A DNA stretch of 39,316 nucleotides from DASZGI01 sp035938995 (GCF_035938995.1 NZ_DASZGI010000301.1:1-39316), one strand, 5' to 3'. Shown: positions 7,602 to 16,128, counted from the stretch's first letter. A program made the numbers and translations. The notes: generated by a model from the letters alone, not told the origin.

Positions 7602-8570
7602 TTAGGGCGTTTGAGGCGTGCCCGCGTCGTCGGGTGCAGGCTCGGCTGGCGTCTTCTCGACGGTGCGCCGGATGTCCGGCTCCAGATAGATGACCGTCGC
7701 GATCGGTACGGCGGCGCGCACCCGTGCCTCCGCCGCGTCGATCGCGCGCGCGACCTGTTCCGCCGTGTCGTCGTGCTCGACCCCGATCTTCGCCGCCACC
7801 AGCAACTCGTCCGGGCCGAGGTGCAGCGTGCGCATGTGGATGACTGAGGTGACGACGTCGCCGTCGACGAGCGCTGCGCAGATGCGGCGCACCTGCTGCT
7901 CGCTCGCCCCCTCGCCCAGCAGCAGGCTCTTGGTCTCGATGCCGAGAATCACCGCGGCGCCGGCCAGCAGGAACCCGATCGCCAGCGTGGCCACGCCGTC
8001 CCACACCCCGCTGTGCGTGACCGCGGTGAGTACGACGCCGATCAACGCGAACAGCAGGCCGATCAGCGCGCCGAAATCCTCGAGCAGCACGACCGGCAGC
8101 TCGGGAGCCTTCGCGTGGCGGATGAACCCGACCCAGCTCTGCCGGCCGCGCAGCTGCCGCGCCGCGCTGATCGCCGTGCGGAAGGAGAAGCTCTCGGCGA
8201 CGAGTGCGAAGCCGAGCACGCCGAGCGGCCAGGCGAGGTTCTCCAGCGGGTGGGGGCTCTTGATCTTCTGGTAGCCCTCGTAGAGCGCGAACAGGCCGCC
8301 GACGCTGAACAGCACGACCGCGACCAGGAAGCCGGAGACGTACCGCTCGCGGCCGTAACCGAAGGGGTGTTCCTCGGTCGGCTCGCGTTCGGACTTCCGG
8401 CCGCCGATCAGGAGCAGGACCTGGTTGCCCGAGTCGGCCACCGAATGGATGCCCTCGGCGAGCATCGAGGAGGAGCCGCTGAACCCGAACGCCACCAGCT
8501 TGGACGCGGCGATGGCCAGGTTCGCGCCCAGCGCGGCCACCACCGCCCTGGCGCTTGAGCCGCTACTCAT
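7602..8570 (-). CDS. Cation diffusion facilitator (CDF) transporter
   Basis: A 322-residue CDF-family antiporter for divalent metals (Zn, Co, Fe or Mn) at the plasma membrane. N-terminal helices carry SMLAEGIHSVADSGNQ, the usual HSxxD metal-site helix. A later helix has LLEDFGALIGL, where the second site is E-D rather than the H-D pair of zinc-specific members, so specificity is open; this pattern is seen in the SLC30A9-like branch. Six membrane segments are followed by a cytoplasmic domain with VTSVIHMRTLHLGPDELLV and a Pro/Ala/Asp-rich tail. No strong SD was seen before the ATG. It is a single gene, convergent with the GNAT-like gene. Confidence 0.88.
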   Translation of the reverse strand: MSSGSSARAVVAALGANLAIAASKLVAFGFSGSSSMLAEGIHSVADSGNQVLLLIGGRKSEREPTEEHPFGYGRERYVSGFLVAVVLFSVGGLFALYEGYQKIKSPHPLENLAWPLGVLGFALVAESFSFRTAISAARQLRGRQSWVGFIRHAKAPELPVVLLEDFGALIGLLFALIGVVLTAVTHSGVWDGVATLAIGFLLAGAAVILGIETKSLLLGEGASEQQVRRICAALVDGDVVTSVIHMRTLHLGPDELLVAAKIGVEHDDTAEQVARAIDAAEARVRAAVPIATVIYLEPDIRRTVEKTPAEPAPDDAGTPQTP

Positions 8571-8735
8571 CCGTGAACATCACCCCAGCGCGTCGGCTCC
8601 GCGAGGCCATCGGACGCCTCGTCAGGCGAAACCCTATCGGTCTGGAGCGCTCCGAGCGCGGCCGCGGCAGGGTGGCGGGGTATCCCGCGGCCGCGCCCGA
8701 AGTCTGTGGCAGCGCCCTTTTTGCTCTTCAGGGTC

Positions 8736-8775
8736 AAACGGGGCGGAGAGAAAGAGGCTCCCCGCCGCCCCGTTT
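8736..8775 (-). terminator. Terminator hairpin after the Rieske gene
   Basis: Arms AAACGGGGCGG (8736-8746) and CCGCCCCGTTT (8765-8775) are perfect 11-bp complements. The hairpin starts 51 bp past the stop of the Rieske gene at 8827. It is flanked by a T-rich segment on one side only. The rest of 8571-8826 holds nothing else recognised. Confidence 0.65.
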
Positions 8776-8826
8776 AACCCCGAAGGCCGGGTGATTCCGA
8801 AGGGCGGCGCTTGTCCTGGGGATGGG

Positions 8827-9438
8827 TCAGCTCTTGAGGAACAGCTGTCCGCCCTGCACCGTGACGTTGGCGGCGGGCAGCGGCTGCGGGGCTGGCCCCG
8901 CCTGCACGGATCCGTCGGTGATGCTGTACTTGCTGCCGTGGCACGGGCAGTCGATGGTGCCGCCGGAAACCTGGCTCACCTGGCAGCCCGCGTGGGTGCA
9001 GGTGGAGCTGAAGCCCTTGAAGGTGCCCGCGGTCGGCTGGGTGACGACGATCTTCTGGGAGGCGAAGATCATGCCGCCACCGACCGGGATCTGCGAGGTC
9101 GCGCCGAGCGCGGTGCCTGAGCCGGATCCGCCGGCCTGCGCGCTGGCGCTGCCCATCCCGCCAGAGGTGTCGGACGGCATTGGCGCGGCCGAGGTGCCGG
9201 TCCCGCCGTTGGCGGAACCGTTCGCCGAGCCGGAGTCGCCGGCACTGCTGCACGCCGCGAGGCCGACGGCGGCCAGACCGGCGACCCCTGCGACGCCGGC
9301 CACACGCAGCACGGCGCGCCGCTCAAGCGGGAGGACAGCCGGGACCGCGTCGTCGGGCACGGCACTGACGACGGGGAGGGTGTCGGGGCCGGCGCCTGCG
9401 TCGGGCATTGACTCGGCGGGGCGGGTGGGCTCTGACAT
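8827..9438 (-). CDS. Tat-exported Rieske [2Fe-2S] lipoprotein
   Basis: A 203-residue extracytoplasmic Rieske protein. After a ~38-residue N-terminus comes a twin-Arg signal (ERRAVLR, residues 39-45), a hydrophobic stretch and a lipobox ending GLAAC with Cys63. A Ser/Gly/Ala-rich linker follows, then the Rieske fold: CTHAGC (Cys147, His149, Cys152) and CPCHG (Cys164, Cys166, His167), with all four cluster ligands and the disulfide pair present. It would be folded with its cluster, exported by Tat and lipid-anchored, acting as an electron carrier; the partner is unknown. Start: ATG 9438 with GAAGGAG upstream, not the longer open frame to 9573. Confidence 0.9.
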   Translation of the reverse strand: MSEPTRPAESMPDAGAGPDTLPVVSAVPDDAVPAVLPLERRAVLRVAGVAGVAGLAAVGLAACSSAGDSGSANGSANGGTGTSAAPMPSDTSGGMGSASAQAGGSGSGTALGATSQIPVGGGMIFASQKIVVTQPTAGTFKGFSSTCTHAGCQVSQVSGGTIDCPCHGSKYSITDGSVQAGPAPQPLPAANVTVQGGQLFLKS

Positions 9439-9638
9439 CGGGCTTTCTCCTTCGCGGTGGGCATTCTGGATCCTGGGGCGCGGCCGAGGCCCGTCCACTG
9501 CGAGGAGCACGTACGCCGCACCGGGCCGGTTCAGGGTGCACCGCGCCAGCCTGCCGCACGTGACGTATCGCACACCCGTGCCGTCAGGCGGGAGGTAGTC
9601 CCGGAAGGCGGGATTCGTTCACCTCTTCAGGCGGGGCG

Positions 9639-9658
9639 CGGCGCAATTCGCTGCGCCG
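9639..9658. repeat. Inverted repeat in the 9439-9752 intergenic region
   Basis: CGGCGCA (9639-9645) and TGCGCCG (9652-9658) around 6 nt. This 314-bp divergent region between the Rieske gene and the gene at 9753 must hold both promoters. Apart from this dyad no clear operator or -35/-10 pair was seen. Confidence 0.4.
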
Positions 9659-9752
9659 TTCGAGGGACGATGATTCGTGGCGCGGCCGTGGCTCCGAGAC
9701 GAATGCGTAATGATCTGCTTATCCAGTCGGGGCGAGCGGTACGGAAAGGACG

Positions 9753-10187
9753 ATGGCCATGCTGCTTCCGGTGAAGCGTCGCGTCGAGGGCAGCCTCGTC
9801 AAGATCCTGGCGCGTCGCGTCGAGGACGCCGGCCTCGAGCTGGACCGGGCCGCCGGGCTGTGCGTCCGCACGGGCGACATCCACGAGCTGGTGACCACCG
9901 ACACCGACCAGAGCGCGCCGGGAACCCGGATCGACCGGGTCGGCTATCTGGGCTACGTGGAGATCGAGAAAGCCGGGGTGATCGACCGGTACGACGAGGT
10001 TCTGGTCGGGGCGCACCGGGTCGGCATCGTGCTCGGCTTCGACAGCCGCACCCCGGGTCGGCTCAGCATCCTGATCCACAGCGCGCGCCCGCGCACCGGC
10101 CCCGAGCTGTCGCTGGGGCCGGAGTCCCCGGTCGCGTTCCGCGCGACCGACCTGCCGGAGGAAGAGCCGGGCCTCCCGCTCGACTGA
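9753..10187 (+). CDS. Conserved hypothetical cytoplasmic protein
   Basis: A 144-residue soluble protein without signal peptide or membrane segment. It opens MLLPVKRRVEGSLVKILARRVEDAG, contains GDIHELVTTDTDQS and RIDRVGYLGYVEIEKAGVIDRYDEV, and ends in an acidic Pro-rich tail. The beta-rich pattern with HELVTTD resembles small actinobacterial proteins of unknown function (perhaps DUF6917; I cannot verify this). GGAAAGGA lies just upstream of ATG 9753. It is a single gene, divergent from the Rieske lipoprotein. No function proposed. Confidence 0.8.
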   Translation: MAMLLPVKRRVEGSLVKILARRVEDAGLELDRAAGLCVRTGDIHELVTTDTDQSAPGTRIDRVGYLGYVEIEKAGVIDRYDEVLVGAHRVGIVLGFDSRTPGRLSILIHSARPRTGPELSLGPESPVAFRATDLPEEEPGLPLD

Positions 10188-10386
10188 TCGCCGGGCGGCA
10201 TTGCGGGCGCCGTCTCATTGCGGCGCCGTGCCGCGCAAAGCACGCCCCGCGAATTTATCAGGGTTCTTCGAAAATTGGCCGAGGCGCCGGCGATCGCGGA
10301 TCGGGAATCCGCCGCCGTCGGCATTGCCGGAAGACCGGTTCGGGTGTGCGGCTCCTCAAATTTTCCGTGTTGTCTCAGGGTTTTTG

Positions 10387-10400
10387 CTACCCGTCAGTAG
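10387..10400. promoter_or_regulatory. Candidate operator CTAC-N6-GTAG upstream of the secreted protein
   Basis: A 14-bp imperfect dyad with perfect CTAC/GTAG outer arms, in an AT-richer patch 83 bp before the ATG at 10483. The shape is like TetR-family operators in actinobacteria. No regulator gene is adjacent. Nothing else was recognised in 10188-10482. Confidence 0.35.
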
Positions 10401-10482
10401 ACATGAGCGATTCTCGCTTTAGACTGGCGGGCGAGCCGGCTCATACCCACATACCCTGATAAACACGGTTCGAGGTGGATTG

Positions 10483-11121
10483 ATGTCCCCCACCATCCGT
10501 CATTTCTCCCGGCTGCTCGGCACCGCCATGGTCGCCCTGCTCCCCGTGCTCGGCACGGTGAGCGCGGCGCAGGCTGCCACGGCCGTCACCTACAACCTCC
10601 AGGCCACGGCCGTCGGCCAGACCGCGAGCTTCACGCTCGGCGTGCAGGTGAGCGGCTCCGCGCCGAGCACCGTGGCCTCCGGCGCGAACTTCAACGCCAC
10701 CCTGTCCGTCGGCTCGATCACCGTGCCCACCAGCGCCTCCGGGTACACGGTCAAGCAGATCCAGAACGTCGACCTGAAGATCCCGGTGCCCTCGAACTCG
10801 ACCTATGTGTCGAGTTCGCTGACCGGCGGCAGCAACCTCGGTAGCGGCAAGCCGAGCGTGTCGGAGAGCAGCGGTGTCGTGACGATCGCCATCCCCGGCC
10901 CGATCGCGGCCGGCCAGACGGCCACGCTCCCGACGCTGACGCTCACCCTCAAGGCCGGTGCCTCCGGTCAGACCGTTGTCAGCACCCTGGCCGGGACCAG
11001 CTACAGCAACCCCGGCCTGACCTTCACGGCGGTCGTGTCGGTGCTCTTCTTCACTGTCAACGCGAACACGGTCGGCTACCCGGCCACGACTCCCGCGCTG
11101 ACCACGACCACCATCCAGTAA
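10483..11121 (+). CDS. Secreted beta-rich protein of unknown function
   Basis: A 212-residue protein with a Sec signal peptide (basic MSPTIRHFSRLL, hydrophobic core, cleavage after AAQA near residue 32). The mature part is Ser/Thr/Val/Gly-rich and almost certainly an all-beta fold of one or two sandwich domains, with no cysteine and no C-terminal sorting signal. GAGGTGG lies just upstream of ATG 10483; the TTG immediately before is not needed. Similar exported proteins occur in mycolic-acid and Streptomyces-type actinomycetes without assigned role. A strong hairpin terminator follows at 11161-11194. Confidence 0.82.
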   Translation: MSPTIRHFSRLLGTAMVALLPVLGTVSAAQAATAVTYNLQATAVGQTASFTLGVQVSGSAPSTVASGANFNATLSVGSITVPTSASGYTVKQIQNVDLKIPVPSNSTYVSSSLTGGSNLGSGKPSVSESSGVVTIAIPGPIAAGQTATLPTLTLTLKAGASGQTVVSTLAGTSYSNPGLTFTAVVSVLFFTVNANTVGYPATTPALTTTTIQ

Positions 11122-11160
11122 CCCGGTCGGCGACAGCCCCGCGTCAATGGCGATGCGGTC

Positions 11161-11194
11161 GGGTGGGCATCCGTCTCCGGACGGGTGTCCACCC
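11161..11194 (+). terminator. Terminator hairpin after the secreted-protein gene
   Basis: A 15-bp stem (11161-11175 with 11180-11194, two G-U wobbles) around a 4-nt loop, 40 bp past the stop. A GTG at 11185 inside its 3' arm is in frame with the next gene but is an unlikely start for that reason. Confidence 0.7.
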
Positions 11195-11250
11195 TCGCGG
11201 CGTTACCGCAACGTTCCGCGCTCTTGGGCCGGGCGATAAGGCACGCTTGG

Positions 11251-11256
11251 TACGGT
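11251..11256 (+). promoter_or_regulatory. -10 box of a leaderless promoter for the GT87 gene
   Basis: TACGGT (TANNNT) ends 6 nt before GTG 11263. The spacing fits transcription starting at the start codon and decides the start over GTG 11185. Confidence 0.5.
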
Positions 11257-11262
11257 AACCCG

Positions 11263-12645
11263 GTGATAAGCCGCGCGCGCCGCCGCTTCTCGACCGCCGA
11301 TGTCCGCGCTGTGCGGACATTCGCGATCGTCGTCGGGTTCGTGCTGCTCGCGGGCTCCGTGGCCGGGTACATCGTCATGGTTCACGCGGTGCCTGGGCCG
11401 CTGTGGACGTTGCCGGACACCACCGTCTACCGCGACGCGGGTCAGGCTCTGCACTCCCGGCCGGGCGAGCTCTACACCGCGAAGTTCGGCAGCCCGCCGC
11501 TCGACTACCTCTACTCCCCGTTCGCCGCGCTCGGATTCGCGGCGGCGGCCCCGCTCGCGCTCGACGTCTGGAAGTACGGTCTCACCGCGCTCGGCATCGC
11601 CCTCGTCGTCGGGGTCTGCTACGCGTGCCTGGGCATAGCCCGCGTCAGGGCCGGGACCGGTGGCCGGTTCGCGGCGGCGCTGATGCTCGGCGCGGCGGCG
11701 CTGTGGCTCGAACCGGTCCAGCGCACCCTGTCGTTCGGGCAGATCAACCTAATCCTGCTGGGCCTGGTCGTCTTCGACCTGCGGCTCGCGGATCGGCGGC
11801 CGTGGAAGGGCATCGGCATCGGGCTGGCCGCCGGGATCAAGCTGACGCCGCTGATCTTCGTCCCCTACCTCTTCTTCAGCGGACGCCGCAGGGCCGCACT
11901 CGTCGCGGCGTTCACCTTCGCCGCAACCGTCGGCGTGGGGTTCGCCGTTGCGCCTTCGGACTCGTCCGCCTACTGGATTCACGGCGAGCTCTTCCGCTCG
12001 GACGTGATCACGAGCGTGCTGGTCAACCAGTCGCTGTTCGGCTTCGCGCAGCGCATCACGCACGGCGGCTCCTCCGCGCACCTGCTTTATGACGCGCTCG
12101 CCTTGGTGATCGGCGCGGCGGGATTGGCGGTCGCGGTCATCGCGTCGCGTCGCGGCGACGAGCTGCTCGGCCTGATCGTGTGCGGGGTAACCGGGCTGCT
12201 CGTGTCGCCTGTGTCATGGACGCACCACTGGGTCTACACCGTGCCCGCGCTCGTCCTGCTCTTTCCGCGCCGCCAAGCCGTGTGGCTGCGCAGCGCCCGA
12301 TCGCGGATCGGTTTCGGTGTCGCGGCGGTCGCACTTTTCGCGGCATGGCCGGTTCGGCTGCGGATGTCGGGCGGCTGGAGCTCGTCCGTGCCGTGGAGCG
12401 ATGGCGGCCTGCTGCGCTTCCAGGCCCACAACGGCGGCGCTGAACTGCACTGGAACGCCGCTGAGCTGTTCCTCGGTGACTACTACGTCCTCGCGGGCGT
12501 GCTGATGATCGTATGCATCGGCTCGGTACTGGCGCTGCCGCTGACACGCCGCGGTCGCGGGGCCGATGTCGCGGAAGCGGTCGAGTACCATCCGGCCGCA
12601 TGGCAGTCCGCACAGCCGTCGACGACGTCGCCGACCACCGGGTGA
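11263..12645 (+). CDS. GT87-family (DUF2029) polyprenol-phosphate mannosyltransferase-like protein
   Basis: About 460 residues with around ten membrane helices. GT87 hallmarks are visible: an extracytoplasmic acidic first loop (LPDTTVYRDAG), LSFGQINLILLGL, GIGLAAGIKLTPLIFVPYL and SPVSWTHHWVY. GT87 enzymes such as mycobacterial PimE and MptC use polyprenyl-phosphate-mannose on the outer face of the membrane to extend lipoglycans or glycoproteins. Start: GTG 11263 with a TACGGT -10 box 6 nt upstream, rather than GTG 11185 inside a terminator hairpin. It overlaps the following DUF2079 gene by 46 bp (or 4 bp), so the two are coupled. Donor and acceptor are inferred from family. Confidence 0.85.
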   Translation: MISRARRRFSTADVRAVRTFAIVVGFVLLAGSVAGYIVMVHAVPGPLWTLPDTTVYRDAGQALHSRPGELYTAKFGSPPLDYLYSPFAALGFAAAAPLALDVWKYGLTALGIALVVGVCYACLGIARVRAGTGGRFAAALMLGAAALWLEPVQRTLSFGQINLILLGLVVFDLRLADRRPWKGIGIGLAAGIKLTPLIFVPYLFFSGRRRAALVAAFTFAATVGVGFAVAPSDSSAYWIHGELFRSDVITSVLVNQSLFGFAQRITHGGSSAHLLYDALALVIGAAGLAVAVIASRRGDELLGLIVCGVTGLLVSPVSWTHHWVYTVPALVLLFPRRQAVWLRSARSRIGFGVAAVALFAAWPVRLRMSGGWSSSVPWSDGGLLRFQAHNGGAELHWNAAELFLGDYYVLAGVLMIVCIGSVLALPLTRRGRGADVAEAVEYHPAAWQSAQPSTTSPTTG

Positions 12646-14135
12646 GGTGGTGGGCGAGCGCCCGGCGTCTGCTGCGGTCGCGGCACGTCTGGGGTGTCGG
12701 CCTGCTCTCGCTCGGTGTCGGCGGCGCACAGGCGGCGATCGGTATCCAGCAGTACCGGCAGTTCCGGCTCGGCGGCTACGACCTGGTCATCTTCGACCAG
12801 GCGATCCGTGCCTACTCCCGCTTCGGCTTGCCGATCAGCCAGATGAAGGATGTGCACAACCCGGGCCAGGTGACCGCCGGCTACGGGCACGCGTTCTCGA
12901 TCCTCGGCGACCATTTCTCGCCGATCCTGGCCGTCCTCGCTCCGCTGTATTGGCTCTGGAACAACCCACAGGTCTTGATCCTCGCGCAGGCTGCCCTGTT
13001 CGCGTGCGCCGTGCCGTTCGCGTGGCTGTTCACCATACGCTCCCTAAGCAGCGTGGTCGCGGCTTACTTTGTCGCCTTTGCCTTCGGTATCAGCTGGGAG
13101 CTTCAGGAGGCCTCGGCGGCGGGGTTTCACGAGGTCGGCTTCTTCGTACCGCTCTGCGCGCAGATGCTGGAGCGATATCAGGCGGGCAGGCTTCGCCAAG
13201 CGGTGATCGCGGCTGGCGTTCTGCTGCTGGTTAAGGAAGACGCCGGATATGTCGTCGCGATGTTCGGCCTCGTGGTGCTGCTCGGCCGCTCCCGGGCGCG
13301 ACGACAGCGGTGGGTCGGCGCTGGATTGCTCGTCGGCGGCGTCGCAGTCGCTCAACTCGTGCTGCACCTTTGGATTCCCGCGTTGGGAGGACGCTCCGAC
13401 TATTACTGGTACTGGACGCGCCTTAGCGCGACGCCAAGCATGAAGGACGCAGTGCTGCGGGTGATCCTGCACCCGGCTTACGCGGCGCAAGTCGCGACGA
13501 CACCGTCGGTGAAGGTCAGCACCTTCTGGTGGTTGGTGGTGCCGCTGCTCCTGATGTGCTTCGGTTCGCCGCTGGTGCTACTCGCGGCGCCGCTGGTGGC
13601 CGAGCGCGCATTCTCCAACGATCCCGGGCACTGGGGGCTCGGACCGCAGTACAACGCCTTTCTCGCGCCGATCCTCGTTCTGGCGGCGGTCGACGCAGTC
13701 CGCAGGCTGACGGGCTTCGCGCCGGAGAGACGTGCTTATTTGGCAAGACGCGCCGCGGTGGTGTGGGCGCTGGCCGTCGCAGTGATCGCGGCGTGGACGA
13801 GCTGGACCACTTTCCCGCTCGGGCAGGCGCTTCGGCCGAGCGACTGGCAGAGCAACGCGTTCCAACGGGCGCAGACAGCGGCGGTGGCGATCATCCCGAA
13901 TGGCGCGAGCGTCGAGGCCGACGACAACATCTCGACGCATCTCAGCTCTCGCACCAACGTCGTGTTGCTGGATCAGACCCCGCATCTGCGCGAGTGGGTG
14001 GTGCTCCAGACCTTCGCAACGGAGTTCCCGTTGACGCAGGACCAGTTGCGGGCGCGCGTGGCGTGGCTGCTCGCACACGGCTACCGGCAGGCGTTCGAGC
14101 AGGACGACGTGTACGTCTTCCGTAAGGCCGGCTGA
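12600..14135 (+). CDS. DUF2079 polytopic membrane protein (GT-C-like)
   Basis: About 511 residues. Diagnostic DUF2079 features are GYDLVIFDQAIRAYSRFG in the first outer loop, ILGDHFSPILAVLAPLYWLW, and the conserved KEDAG segment. The fold is predicted to resemble GT-C glycosyltransferases, with many helices and a soluble C-terminus (about residues 420-511: VEADDNISTHLSSR and ALLAHGY-like end). It is coupled to the GT87 gene. Two starts are possible: ATG 12600 (46-bp overlap) or GTG 12642, which would give a classic GTGA 4-bp overlap. Role in surface glycan assembly is inferred from neighbours. Confidence 0.82.
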   Translation: MAVRTAVDDVADHRVRWWASARRLLRSRHVWGVGLLSLGVGGAQAAIGIQQYRQFRLGGYDLVIFDQAIRAYSRFGLPISQMKDVHNPGQVTAGYGHAFSILGDHFSPILAVLAPLYWLWNNPQVLILAQAALFACAVPFAWLFTIRSLSSVVAAYFVAFAFGISWELQEASAAGFHEVGFFVPLCAQMLERYQAGRLRQAVIAAGVLLLVKEDAGYVVAMFGLVVLLGRSRARRQRWVGAGLLVGGVAVAQLVLHLWIPALGGRSDYYWYWTRLSATPSMKDAVLRVILHPAYAAQVATTPSVKVSTFWWLVVPLLLMCFGSPLVLLAAPLVAERAFSNDPGHWGLGPQYNAFLAPILVLAAVDAVRRLTGFAPERRAYLARRAAVVWALAVAVIAAWTSWTTFPLGQALRPSDWQSNAFQRAQTAAVAIIPNGASVEADDNISTHLSSRTNVVLLDQTPHLREWVVLQTFATEFPLTQDQLRARVAWLLAHGYRQAFEQDDVYVFRKAG

Positions 14136-14158
14136 CGCGTGCGTGCCGTGCGTCAGCC
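14130..14158. terminator. Bidirectional terminator spanning two convergent stop codons
   Basis: GGCTGACGC (14130-14138) and GCGTCAGCC (14150-14158) are perfect 9-bp arms. The plus-strand stop lies in one arm and the minus-strand stop in the other, so a single hairpin can end both genes. Confidence 0.65.
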
Positions 14159-14941
14159 CTCGAAGACCGTGCCGCGCGCGACGAGGGTGGGACCGGTCCG
14201 CGGAAACGCCCGCTGAATCTGCCGGAACGGCGCAGTCCCGAGCTCGGTGACGAGCCCGGCCAGCGCGCTGCTCGGCTGCATGAACCGGCCGCTGCCCTGG
14301 CTGCGCTCGGGAAGGGACTCGTTCTTGACGGCCGCGATGCGGCGGCGGCCGATGGCGTTGCGCGCGGCCTCGAGGGCATATCCGGCGGGCATGCCGTACA
14401 GCCGGACCTCGACTTGTGTGAGTCCCGCCGCCTTCAGCAATTCCTCCATCGCCCGAGGGTCGTAACGGCGGTAATGGCCGACCAATTCGTCTTGAACTCC
14501 GTATCGGCGCTGATGGGCCGGGGTCGAGATGAGCAGGGTGCCGCCGGGGCGCACGCGCTGCGCCCACGCGTCGAGCGCCACCTTGTCGTCCTCGATGTGT
14601 TCGAGCACTTCGAAGGCGGACACCACGTCGAACCGGTCGTCCGGATCGACGACGGACAGGTCGCCATGGCGGATCTCGCCTTCGATCCCGGCGTTAGCGA
14701 GCCGCCGCGCCGCGATCCGGTACGAGGCCTCGTCCGGCTCGACCCCGACGTACTGGTAGCCGTTGCGGGCCGCGAGCCGGATGCCGAGCGCCGCCTGGCC
14801 GCATCCCACGTCGAGAAGAGTGCCCGGTTCGGCGGGCAGCATCCGGCGCGCGAGGTCGAACCGGAGCCAGCCGTTGAACGAAAGCGGCGGCAGCCGCCGC
14901 TCAGCGGTCCGGGCCTGCTCGGCAGGCGGTTGCTGGCTCAT
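14153..14941 (-). CDS. Class I SAM-dependent methyltransferase
   Basis: A 262-residue Rossmann-fold methyltransferase of the Methyltransf_11/23 type. Motif I is LLDVGCGQAALGIRLA, the acidic end of strand 2 is YVGVEPDE, and post-motif I/II are VVSAFEVLEHIEDD and LRPGGTLLISTPAH-like (here VRPGGTLLISTPAH). After the SAM domain comes a basic C-terminal part with an HYRRYDP motif often seen in small-molecule or glycolipid methyltransferases. It is coupled to the GT4 gene by ATGA (start ATG 14941), so it probably methylates the same glycan or lipid product. Acceptor unknown. The longer frame to 15016 is rejected. Confidence 0.88.
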   Translation of the reverse strand: MSQQPPAEQARTAERRLPPLSFNGWLRFDLARRMLPAEPGTLLDVGCGQAALGIRLAARNGYQYVGVEPDEASYRIAARRLANAGIEGEIRHGDLSVVDPDDRFDVVSAFEVLEHIEDDKVALDAWAQRVRPGGTLLISTPAHQRRYGVQDELVGHYRRYDPRAMEELLKAAGLTQVEVRLYGMPAGYALEAARNAIGRRRIAAVKNESLPERSQGSGRFMQPSSALAGLVTELGTAPFRQIQRAFPRTGPTLVARGTVFEG

Positions 14942-16116
14942 GTCAGGGCCTCCAGTCCGGGCAGGGCGCGCAGCCGCTCGACGAGTTCGCCGGTGACGCC
15001 GTCGGCTGTGAAGCACCGCTGTGCCAACTCGCGGCCGGCCGCACGTCGGCGCGCCAGTTCCTCGGGGTTGTTCGCCAGAGAGCGTAGGGCCTCGGCGAGT
15101 GCCTTAGCGTCACCGGGCGGCACGAACACCGCGGCGTCCGCGAGCGCGCGGCGCTGTGGTCCGGTTCCCGAGGTGACGACGGCGCACCCGGCGGCAAGCC
15201 CCTGATAGACCTTGTTCGGTACCACCCGAAGCGCCTTCGAGGTCGTCCCGAAGATTCCGAGACAGACGTCGTGTCGCGCGACGACTTCGGGCAGTTCCTC
15301 GGCCTCGACCCAGTCGAGCCAGGTCACGTTCGGGTTCCGGCCGGCTACGCGTTGCACCGCGGCCCGATCCTGGCCGTCGCCGATCATCGTCGCCTCGATC
15401 GGCTCGTCCGCGAGCAGCCCGAGCGCCTCGCCGATGACCGGCGCGCCCTGGAGTGGCGTGTACAAGCCGAAGAACACGACGCGCAGCCGGCTCTCTCCAA
15501 CCCGCGCGCCGTCGGCAGTAGGCTGGTCTGGCTGGTCCGTGGCAGGGGAGGCGTCGAACCACGCCTGAGGAGCGCCGACAGGAGTGACCACCGTTTTGTC
15601 CCTCAGGTCCGCCGGAATCAAGTCGGCGTGTTCCCGCGTATCGACGAGCACGATGTCCGCCGCCCGCAGCGCGGCCCGGTCGAGCCGCCGCAGCAGCGCG
15701 CCGCGCACCCTCCCCCCGACGCGCCGGTCCGCCGCAGTGTCCCCGGCACTGATCAAATGGTCCAGTACGATCGGCGTCCGGCGGAACAGAAGTTTGGCCA
15801 GATGTACATCGAAATGCCCCATGTATCCGACGACGACCGCATCGGGAGAGTGCTTGCGCGCGCGCACCGCCAGGCGCGTCCAGCAGCCCAGCATCCGCCC
15901 GCCGAGCAGCGGCAGGCGCCACGGCTGCCGCAGCATCGCGACCCGCTGGGCGGTCGAAAGCCGCAGGGGCTCGGCGCATTCGAAAACTCGCGCACCGTGC
16001 CGGGCCAGCCCGTCCAGGACGATTCCGGCGCGCGGATGCACCCTCGTATCGTAAGTACCGAATCCGAGGACCATAGGCCGGCCGGCGGTGGCTGTGGTGC
16101 GATCGTTGCTGGTCAC
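14938..16116 (-). CDS. GT4-type glycosyltransferase
   Basis: A 392-residue cytoplasmic GT-B fold glycosyltransferase using a nucleotide sugar. The N-terminal domain starts MVLGFGTYDTRVHPRAG. The C-terminal nucleotide-binding domain has VVFFGLYTPLQGAPVIGEAL, MIGDGQDR and, toward the end, PNKVYQGLAAGCAVVTSGTGPQRRAL, where the E-x7-E of many GT4 enzymes is modified to PNKxYQGLAAG as in the GT-B group acting on lipid-linked or peptide glycans. Start GTG 16116: a TAGAGT -10 box ends 6 nt upstream, a leaderless arrangement. First gene of a two-gene unit with the methyltransferase (ATGA overlap). Sugar and acceptor unknown. Confidence 0.86.
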   Translation of the reverse strand: MTSNDRTTATAGRPMVLGFGTYDTRVHPRAGIVLDGLARHGARVFECAEPLRLSTAQRVAMLRQPWRLPLLGGRMLGCWTRLAVRARKHSPDAVVVGYMGHFDVHLAKLLFRRTPIVLDHLISAGDTAADRRVGGRVRGALLRRLDRAALRAADIVLVDTREHADLIPADLRDKTVVTPVGAPQAWFDASPATDQPDQPTADGARVGESRLRVVFFGLYTPLQGAPVIGEALGLLADEPIEATMIGDGQDRAAVQRVAGRNPNVTWLDWVEAEELPEVVARHDVCLGIFGTTSKALRVVPNKVYQGLAAGCAVVTSGTGPQRRALADAAVFVPPGDAKALAEALRSLANNPEELARRRAAGRELAQRCFTADGVTGELVERLRALPGLEALT

Positions 16117-16122
16117 GCGGAT

Positions 16123-16128
16123 ACTCTA
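16123..16128 (-). promoter_or_regulatory. -10 box of a leaderless promoter for the GT4 gene
   Basis: On the minus strand TAGAGT (TANNNT) ends 6 nt before GTG 16116. The rest of the 16117-16285 divergent region has an AT-rich patch near 16197-16225 that likely holds the opposite promoter. Confidence 0.5.
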
